DNA of 64,000 nt, from NCBI RefSeq assembly GCF_016862455.1, contig NZ_BOMZ01000069.1:1-64000 (forward strand). The letters run 5' to 3'. Source of the stretch: Actinoplanes utahensis (GTDB lineage Bacteria > Actinomycetota > Actinomycetes > Mycobacteriales > Micromonosporaceae). Shown here piece by piece: positions 58,177 through 64,000 of this stretch (positions are counted from its first letter, which is position 1; every line of letters begins with the position of its first letter). A model generated the notes under the pieces. The model made no database searches, was not told the origin of the DNA, and saw only the letters and a program-made list of their open reading frames with translations. Made by a program: the position numbers and the translations under genes.

Positions 58177-60519
58177 TCAGCGGACGTGGATGTTCGGCTG
58201 TGGGGGGATGGTCATGCCGTCGCCGAGGAAGAAGCTCGGGTGCGGCGGCTGGTTGTACGCGGTGTTCTGCCAGGCGATCGCCGACCGGTACTGCGAGTCG
58301 TGCATGAGTGTGGTCAGGCGGGTGCTGGTCGGGATCGGGGTGCTGTAGATCCGCAGGGCGGAGCTGTCGGTCTTGCGCCAGACGACCTCTTCACGCCAGT
58401 CGCCGAGGATGTCGCCGGACAGTGCCGGGGTGGCCTTGGTGGTGTTGTTGGAGGTGACGTCGGCGCCGGTCAGCAGGCGGGTGTCGGAGCTGGTGCCGTA
58501 CTTGCTGACCTTGTTGCTGTCGAGCAGTTCGCGGACCGTGTCGCCGTCCCACCAGAGCAGGAAGTTGATGCCGGTGGGTTCCCGGCCGACCATCGTGCCG
58601 GTGGCGCTGAACAGGCCGGTCTCGGTGGCGGACCAGACTTCGGCGCCGGGGCTGCCGGCGTAGACGTCGCCTGCCACACCGCGGCCGTTGTCTCCGTTCG
58701 CGGCGGTCTTCCAGAGGATGGCGCCGGTTCTGGCGTCGGCCATCCAGGAGCTCGGCTTGGACGAGTCCTCGTCGACCTTGAAGACTTCGAGGCCGGGGTT
58801 GGACCGGTTGAAGTCGCCGACGTGCAGGGCGTCGCCGTGGCCGTTGCCGGTGTTCCACAGCTTGGTGCCGTCGTCGTTCAGTGCCATCGAGCCGTAGACG
58901 ATCTCGTCCTTGCCGTCCGCGTCAACGTCGGCGACGGAGAGCTGATGGTTACCCTGCCCGGCGTAGGCGCTGTTGCCTGCGGTGCTGGTGTCGAAGGTCC
59001 AGCGTCTGGTGAGGGCGCCGTTGCGGAAGTCCCAGGCGGTGATCACCGAGCGGGTGTAGTAGCCGCGGGCCTCGATCAGTGACGGGCGGGCGCCGTCCAG
59101 GTACGCGGTCCCGGCGAGGAACCGGTCCACCCGGTTGCCGTACGAGTCACCCCAGCCGCTGACGGTGCCGCGGGCGGGCACGTAGTCCACTGTCGAGAGC
59201 GCCGCGCCGGTCTGCCCGTTGAACATGGTCAGGTATTCCGGCCCGGCCAGGATGTACCCGGAGGAGTTGCGGTGGTCGGCGGTCGCGGATCCGATCACCT
59301 TGCCGGCGCCGTCGACGGTCCCGTCCGCGGTCTTCATGGCGACTTCGGCCTTGCCGTCGCCGTCGTAGTCGTACACCTGGAACTGGGTGTAGTGCGCCCC
59401 GGCCCGAATGTTCTTGCCCAGGTCGATGCGCCACAGCCGGGTGCCCTGAAGGGTGTACGCGTCGACGAATACGTTCCCGGTGTACCCCGACTGCGAGTTG
59501 TCCTTGGCGTTCGACGGGTCCCACTTGACGATCAGCTCGTAGTCGCCGTCGCTGTCCACGTCACCGACCGAGGTGTCGTTGGCCGCGTACGTGTAGGCGA
59601 CCCCGTCCGGTGTGGTTCCACCCGCGGGCACCGACAGCGGCACGTCGAGGTATCCGTTGGCGAGGGCCAGCGACGCCGGCGAGGCTGCCTGTTCGACCCC
59701 GGCGACCACGGCCTTGACGGTGTACGACGCGGTCGCCGCCGCCCCGGCGTCCAGGTAGTTCGTGGAACCGGTGATCGGCGTGGTGTTGACCTTGGCCGAG
59801 CCGCGGTAGACGTTGAAGGCCACCGAGGTGCTGTCCGTGCCGAGCATCCGCCAGGACACCAGGTTGGCGCTGCCGGAGCGGACGCTGACGACGCCCCGGT
59901 CCAGGTCCTCCATCTGTCGCCCGGAAACGGCGGCGGGTGCGGAGGCCGGAGGTGCGGAGGTGGCGGGGGCGGAAGCCGCGGTCAGGATCCACTGCTTGTT
60001 GGTGTTGGCGGTGCACGTCTCCTGGATGATCGCGCCGCCGGCCGCCGTACTGGCGTCCTTGTCGCTGACGCAGAGCCCGGAGTTGACGTTCTTGATCTGG
60101 TAGCCGGATCCGCTGGGGGCGAACGTGAAGAGCTGGTTGGCGGCCGCGCTGCCACAGGCGTACTGGACCAGCTGAACGCCGCTGGTCCTGCTCTTGGCGG
60201 GCACGTCGACGCATTTGCCGCTCTTGACGTTGACCAGGTTGAACTGTCCGGTGGCCCCGGCGGCGGCGAGCCGGAACTGCTGCCAGGCGGCGCCGGCGGT
60301 GCAGCCCCACTGCTGGAGCGGGGCGTTGTCAGCGGCGCTGCCGGCCGTCACGTCGAGGCACATGCCGCTCTTGACGACGGACAGGCTGTAGGTGCCGCCG
60401 GCTACCGGGGTCGCGCTGGCGGCGGCGTTCGACGGGAGGACGAACCAGCCCACGGCGGCGGTGGCGAGCACGCCGGCGGTGCCGAGGACGGCCAGTTCCC
60501 GGGTGTGTCTCTTTCGCAT
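58177..60519 (-). CDS. Secreted rhamnogalacturonan lyase (PL11) with ricin-type lectin domain
   Basis: 780 residues. Signal peptide (basic head MRKRHTRE, hydrophobic stretch, cleavage near SNAAASA). Residues ~40-178 form a ricin B-like (CBM13) lectin with three repeats (YSLSVVKSGMCLDV, FNLVNVKSGKCVDV, YQIKNVNSGLCVSD). The PL11 catalytic part follows: an N-terminal beta domain (ISW/LVSWRMLGTD), then a beta-propeller with DxDxDG calcium loops (VDSDGDYE, YDYDGDGKAE, VDADGKDE) and the end SAIAWQNTAYNQPPHPSFFLG typical of PL11. It cleaves the rhamnogalacturonan I backbone of pectin. A LacI-type operator lies just upstream. Confidence 0.95.
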   Translation of the reverse strand: MRKRHTRELAVLGTAGVLATAAVGWFVLPSNAAASATPVAGGTYSLSVVKSGMCLDVTAGSAADNAPLQQWGCTAGAAWQQFRLAAAGATGQFNLVNVKSGKCVDVPAKSRTSGVQLVQYACGSAAANQLFTFAPSGSGYQIKNVNSGLCVSDKDASTAAGGAIIQETCTANTNKQWILTAASAPATSAPPASAPAAVSGRQMEDLDRGVVSVRSGSANLVSWRMLGTDSTSVAFNVYRGSAKVNTTPITGSTNYLDAGAAATASYTVKAVVAGVEQAASPASLALANGYLDVPLSVPAGGTTPDGVAYTYAANDTSVGDVDSDGDYELIVKWDPSNAKDNSQSGYTGNVFVDAYTLQGTRLWRIDLGKNIRAGAHYTQFQVYDYDGDGKAEVAMKTADGTVDGAGKVIGSATADHRNSSGYILAGPEYLTMFNGQTGAALSTVDYVPARGTVSGWGDSYGNRVDRFLAGTAYLDGARPSLIEARGYYTRSVITAWDFRNGALTRRWTFDTSTAGNSAYAGQGNHQLSVADVDADGKDEIVYGSMALNDDGTKLWNTGNGHGDALHVGDFNRSNPGLEVFKVDEDSSKPSSWMADARTGAILWKTAANGDNGRGVAGDVYAGSPGAEVWSATETGLFSATGTMVGREPTGINFLLWWDGDTVRELLDSNKVSKYGTSSDTRLLTGADVTSNNTTKATPALSGDILGDWREEVVWRKTDSSALRIYSTPIPTSTRLTTLMHDSQYRSAIAWQNTAYNQPPHPSFFLGDGMTIPPQPNIHVR

Positions 60520-60553
60520 GGATCGCTTCCCGTCGATTCCGCTCGATTACATG

Positions 60554-60567
60554 TGGGAGCGGTTCCA
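60554..60567. promoter_or_regulatory. LacI-type (CebR-like) operator before the lyase gene
   Basis: TGGGAGCGGTTCCA, an imperfect palindrome resembling the TGGGAGCGCTCCCA operator used by LacI-family sugar regulators of actinomycetes. It starts 35 bases before the ATG, where it would block transcription until substrate is present. No LacI gene is in the window. Confidence 0.6.
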
Positions 60568-60649
60568 CCGCAACCGACGGTGAGATTAAGCGAGATCCGA
60601 GCCGGAGTTGATCTTTTAAAGAACGCTTAAGGGATCGGTAAGGACACTC

Positions 60650-61576
60650 TCAGGCCGGGGTCTTCAGCCAGCGCAGGATCTCACCGGTCACCACGTCGGG
60701 GGTCTCCTGGTGGAGGAAATGGCCGGCCTCGGGGATGAGACGCCACTCGTACGGCGCGGTCACGTAGCGTCCGGAGCCCTGGGCGGTCCGGGGCAGCACG
60801 GCGGTGTCCAGCTCACCGTGCAGCTGAAGGGTCGGCACGTTCGACGGCCGCTGCATCAGCTTGACGAACCGGTATCCCTGCAGGCGCAGCGCGCTGCGGG
60901 CCACCCAGCGGTACGCCTCCAGGGCGCAGAACGACGCCTGCGGGATCTGCATGGCCTCCCGGCAGCGGGCCGAATATGCCGCGAACTCTGGTGTGGCCGC
61001 CCAGCGCGGGCTGCTCCACCTGGCCATCAGCTCACCGACCATGGCGGCGTCGTCACGGGTCAGCACGTGCTCGAACCGGGGCACCTGGAACCGCGCGACG
61101 GTGGCCGAGGCGGCGAGCTGGCCGCGCGGATCGGCGAAGACCGCGGCCCGCAGACGCAGCGGGTGCGCGGCGCCGAGCACCACGAGCCGGTTGACCAGTT
61201 TCGGATGGAACGAGGCGGCCGCCCAGCCGACCATGCCGCCGGCCCCGGCCCCCACCACGGTCGCCGACCGCTCGCCGAGAGCCCGGATCAGGCCGGTCAC
61301 GTCGGCGGCCATGGTGTAACCGTCGTACCCCCGCGGGGGTTTGTCGCTCGCGCCGTAGCCGCGCAGATCGATGGCGGCGGCGCGGAATCCCGCGTCCGCG
61401 ACACGGGTCATGATGTCGTGCCAGGCCCACCAGAACTCGGGGAAGCCGTGCAGGAACAGGACGAGCGGCCCGGTGCCGACCTCAGCGACGTGGAACCGGC
61501 TGCCGTTGGCGCCGACGAAGCGGTGACTCCACGGGCCCTCCGTCAGCACGCACGACTCGTCCACCCGACCGCCCAT
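60650..61576 (-). CDS. Alpha/beta-hydrolase-fold protein lacking the catalytic nucleophile
   Basis: 308 residues, closest in layout to epoxide hydrolases. The oxyanion motif HGFPEF (43-48), a candidate acid Asp257 (GELDTAV) and His286 (EAGHFLH) are present. The nucleophile elbow reads G109-A-G111-A-G113 where the family has Gly-x-Asp/Ser-x-Gly, so position 111 is Gly and no nucleophile is available. Rest of the fold is intact and the codon bias is normal, so it is not a decayed gene. It may be a binding protein or use another mechanism. An ATG at 61576 with a basic GGRV start is used. Confidence 0.85.
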   Translation of the reverse strand: MGGRVDESCVLTEGPWSHRFVGANGSRFHVAEVGTGPLVLFLHGFPEFWWAWHDIMTRVADAGFRAAAIDLRGYGASDKPPRGYDGYTMAADVTGLIRALGERSATVVGAGAGGMVGWAAASFHPKLVNRLVVLGAAHPLRLRAAVFADPRGQLAASATVARFQVPRFEHVLTRDDAAMVGELMARWSSPRWAATPEFAAYSARCREAMQIPQASFCALEAYRWVARSALRLQGYRFVKLMQRPSNVPTLQLHGELDTAVLPRTAQGSGRYVTAPYEWRLIPEAGHFLHQETPDVVTGEILRWLKTPA

Positions 61577-61642
61577 GTCGTCAGCCTATGTCCCGCTGTC
61601 ACGCCCGATGCCGGGCAGTGGCGAAATGGGGCCGCACTGTGA

Positions 61643-62038
61643 TCATCTGATCTGTTCCGCATCGGTCATCGCCATCAGCGACCCCGGACCGCAGTAGATC
61701 CGCACCATCGTCGGCTCCAGCAGCACCCGGACCCGGGAGCCCTGCTCGAGTTCGAGGCCACCGGCGGAGTAGAGGGCGTACCGCTCGCCGTCGTCGGCGA
61801 TCAGGCCGTAACACGGGCCGCTGCCGCCGACGGTCACCATGCCGGCGACCCATCCGGTGCTCGGCGTCTTGTCACTCGGCTCCCGGGGCGGTTCCTCCAC
61901 AGGGGATGCGCTCGGAGACGGCGCGGCACTCGCGGGGCTTTCGGTGGGCGTGGCGCTTCCGGCTTGATCGCCACATCCGGTGAGGACGACCCCCACTGCC
62001 AGGACCAGACCGATTTCGTACGTGAGGCGCGTGCGCAT
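61643..62038 (-). CDS. Small lipoprotein
   Basis: 131 residues from ATG 62038, with GGAAGGA upstream. The head MRTRLTYEIGLVLAVGVV ends in lipobox LTGC. A Ser/Pro/Glu linker follows, then a small globular domain (~75-131) with two Cys (GPCYG, IYCGPG) likely to form a disulfide. Function unknown. A longer frame to 62152 lacks a signal-type start. Confidence 0.75.
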   Translation of the reverse strand: MRTRLTYEIGLVLAVGVVLTGCGDQAGSATPTESPASAAPSPSASPVEEPPREPSDKTPSTGWVAGMVTVGGSGPCYGLIADDGERYALYSAGGLELEQGSRVRVLLEPTMVRIYCGPGSLMAMTDAEQIR

Positions 62039-62153
62039 GAGCCCATTCCTTCCCGCGTCAGGCGTAGAGGATGGGACGAATCGCCGTGGCATCCGGTTCC
62101 CGCGCACGGCACCCGGCTCAGCGCCGCGCGTGCGGTCGTGAAAGACCGGCACA

Positions 62154-62199
62154 TGCCCCGAAGGCCGGCGGCGCGCTCGCGCTACCGGCCTTCGGGGCA
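62154..62199 (-). terminator. acs terminator
   Basis: 15-bp perfect stem (62154-62168 with 62185-62199), loop 62169-62184. On the minus strand it begins 7 bases after the acs stop. Very stable; serves acs and would also stop rightward reading. Confidence 0.9.
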
Positions 62200-62205
62200 G
62201 TTCCG

Positions 62206-64000
62206 TCAGTCTTCCGGTTTGGCCGTCTTCAGGCCGGACGAGATCAGGTCCATCACGGTCGAGTCCTGCAGCGTCGTCACGTCACCGAGCGACCGGTTCT
62301 CCGCCACGTCGCGCAGCAGCCGCCGCATGATCTTGCCGGATCGCGTCTTCGGCAGCTCGGTGACCAGCAGGATCTGGCGGGGCTTGGCGATCGGGCCGAG
62401 GGTCTTGGCCACGTGGTCGCGCAGATCCTTGATCAGCTGTTCGCCGGCGTCGCCCTCGGCGTCCACATTGCCGCGCGGAATGGTGAACGCGACGATCGCC
62501 TGCCCGGTCGTCGGGTCGGTCGCGCCGACCACCGCGGCCTCGGCCACCGACGGGTGCGACACCAGCGCCGACTCCACCTCGGTCGTCGAGATGTTGTGCC
62601 CGGAGACCAGCATGACGTCGTCGACCCGGCCGAGCAGCCAGAGCGCGCCGTCGGAGTCCTTCTTCGCGCCGTCGCCGGCGAAGTAGAAGCCCTCGAACCG
62701 CGACCAGTACGTGTCGATGAAACGCTGGTCGTCACCCCAGATGCCGCGCAGCATCGACGGCCACGGCTCGGTCAGCACCAGGAAACCGCCGCCGCCGTTC
62801 GGCACCGACTGCGCCTGGTCGTCGATCACGTCGGCGCCGATGCCGGGCAGCGGGGTCATCGCCGAACCCGGCTTCGTCTCGGTCACCCCGGGCAGCGGGG
62901 AGATCATGATCGAGCCGGTCTCGGTCTGCCACCAGGTGTCCACGATCGGGGCGCGCTCCCGGCCGACGTGCTGCCGGTACCACATCCACGCCTCGGGGTT
63001 GATCGGCTCGCCGACGCTGCCGAGAACCCGCAGCGACGACAGGTCGTACCCGGCGGGGATGTCGTCGCCCCACTTCATCATGGTCCGGATCAGGGTCGGC
63101 GCGGTGTAGAGGATCGACACCTTGTACTTGTCGACGATCTGCCAGAAACGGCCGCGGTCCGGGGTGTCCGGCGTGCCCTCGTACATCACCTGGGTCGCGC
63201 CGTTGGAGAGCGGCCCGTAGACGATGTAGGAGTGCCCGGTCACCCAGCCGATGTCGGCCGTGCACCAGTAGACGTCGGTCTCCGGCTTGAGGTCGAACAC
63301 CGCATGATGGGTGTACGAGGTCTGGGTCAGGTAACCGCCGGTGGTGTGCAGGATGCCCTTCGGCTTACCGGTGGTGCCGGAGGTGTAGAGGATGAAGAGC
63401 GGGTGCTCGGAGTCGAACGCCTGCGGCTGGTGCTCCGGGCTGGCCTGCTCGACGGTCTCGTGCCACCACTGGTCCTTGTCGGTCCAGGCGACCTCCTGGC
63501 CGGTCCGCCGGACCACCAGCACGTGCTCGATGCGGCCGGTCCGCGCCACCGCCTCGTCCACGGTGGGCTTGAGTGCCGACGGCTTGCCCCGCCGGTACCC
63601 GCCGTCCGCGGTGATCACGACCTTGGCGGACGCGTCCTCGATCCGGGTGGCGAGCGCGTCCACCGAGAAACCGCCGAACACGACGCTGTGCGTCGCCCCG
63701 ATCCGGGCGCAGGCGAGCATCGCCACCGCCGCCTCCGGGATCATCGGCATGTAGATCATCACGCGGTCGCCCGCGGTGACGCCCAGCTCGAGGAGCGTGT
63801 TCGCCGCCTGGCTGACCAGCTTCTGCAGGTCCGAGTACGTGACGGTGCGGGTGTCGCCGGGCTCGCCCTCCCAGTGGATGGCCACCCGGTCGCCCAGGCC
63901 GGCCTCGACATGCCGGTCCACGCAGTTGTAGGCCAGGTTCAGCTCGCCGCCGACGAACCATTTCGCGAACGGCGGGTTCGACCAGTCCAGGATCTGGTCC
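62206..64000 (-). CDS. acs: Acetyl-CoA synthetase (partial, 5' end beyond window)
   Basis: About 598 C-terminal codons are present; the frame stays open from the stop at 62206 to base 64000, so the start lies outside. The adenylate-forming core motif is YTSGTTGKPKG, with the ACS signatures WWQTETG and YFAGDGAKKD and the C-terminal PKTRSGKIMRR, whose Lys is the site regulated by acetylation in this family. Converts acetate, ATP and CoA to acetyl-CoA. High-confidence family assignment; substrate specificity inferred from the acetate-type pocket context. Confidence 0.96.
   Translation of the reverse strand, partial: DQILDWSNPPFAKWFVGGELNLAYNCVDRHVEAGLGDRVAIHWEGEPGDTRTVTYSDLQKLVSQAANTLLELGVTAGDRVMIYMPMIPEAAVAMLACARIGATHSVVFGGFSVDALATRIEDASAKVVITADGGYRRGKPSALKPTVDEAVARTGRIEHVLVVRRTGQEVAWTDKDQWWHETVEQASPEHQPQAFDSEHPLFILYTSGTTGKPKGILHTTGGYLTQTSYTHHAVFDLKPETDVYWCTADIGWVTGHSYIVYGPLSNGATQVMYEGTPDTPDRGRFWQIVDKYKVSILYTAPTLIRTMMKWGDDIPAGYDLSSLRVLGSVGEPINPEAWMWYRQHVGRERAPIVDTWWQTETGSIMISPLPGVTETKPGSAMTPLPGIGADVIDDQAQSVPNGGGGFLVLTEPWPSMLRGIWGDDQRFIDTYWSRFEGFYFAGDGAKKDSDGALWLLGRVDDVMLVSGHNISTTEVESALVSHPSVAEAAVVGATDPTTGQAIVAFTIPRGNVDAEGDAGEQLIKDLRDHVAKTLGPIAKPRQILLVTELPKTRSGKIMRRLLRDVAENRSLGDVTTLQDSTVMDLISSGLKTAKPED

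Overview
The window comes from a high-GC actinobacterium, most likely of the Micromonosporaceae (Actinoplanes-like). The reasons are the very high third-position GC, frequent GTG starts and 4-base ATGA/GTGA gene overlaps, menaquinone synthesis by the futalosine route (mqnA, mqnC, mqnE), a complete 14-gene nuo operon, type VII secretion genes, and a lone fliQ, which fits a lineage with flagellated zoospores. The family assignment is inference. No tRNA, rRNA, CRISPR array or insertion sequence was seen.

Region by region. 1-2.4 kb: the start of a Pro/Ala-rich protein running off the left edge, and a secreted NlpC/P60 hydrolase. 2.5-4.5 kb: mqnE and two small membrane proteins. 4.5-7.8 kb: a cobalamin riboswitch with an RBS-burying hairpin, the btuFCD-type B12 importer, and an isolated fliQ closed by a strong bidirectional terminator. 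7.8-11.4 kb: a leftward operon (membrane protein, winged-helix regulator, ABC ATPase, ABC permease, then a VOC protein) preceded by a perfect 21-bp inverted repeat. 11.4-18 kb: a PASTA lipoprotein with a tiny coupled upstream ORF, an SDR, a GNAT remnant, an LRV-type repeat protein with a Cys-rich insert, an F420-type oxidoreductase and a HelD-like motor ATPase. 18-29.5 kb: mqnA, an LPxTG surface protein, an aldo/keto reductase, a SWIM/SNF2 pair, mqnC, menG and a geranylgeranyl-reductase-family flavoprotein. 29.6-45.9 kb: nuoA-N and a terminator. 46-50.5 kb: a polyprenyl diphosphate synthase, an IclR regulator, an orphan zinc-finger anti-sigma-like protein, RarD and a small membrane protein. 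50.5-58 kb: a type VII secretion island (eccE, two WXG100 genes, a giant two-SseB-domain protein and a small coupled partner). 58-64 kb: a rhamnogalacturonan lyase, a nucleophile-less alpha/beta hydrolase, a small lipoprotein and the 3' part of acs.

How the parts work together. The core is a respiratory neighbourhood. MqnA, MqnE and MqnC make the naphthoquinone precursor, a polyprenyl synthase supplies the side chain, MenG methylates the ring, the flavoprotein may reduce the side chain, and NDH-1 uses the quinone. A near-perfect match to the Rex operator upstream of the flavoprotein/nuo block suggests NADH/NAD+ control. The most novel part is the type VII island, where a ~1374-residue protein with two SseB-like domains, a ~900-residue low-complexity linker and a distinct C-terminal domain is coupled to a 120-residue partner. 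This resembles a polymorphic effector/immunity arrangement, but no enzyme activity could be assigned.
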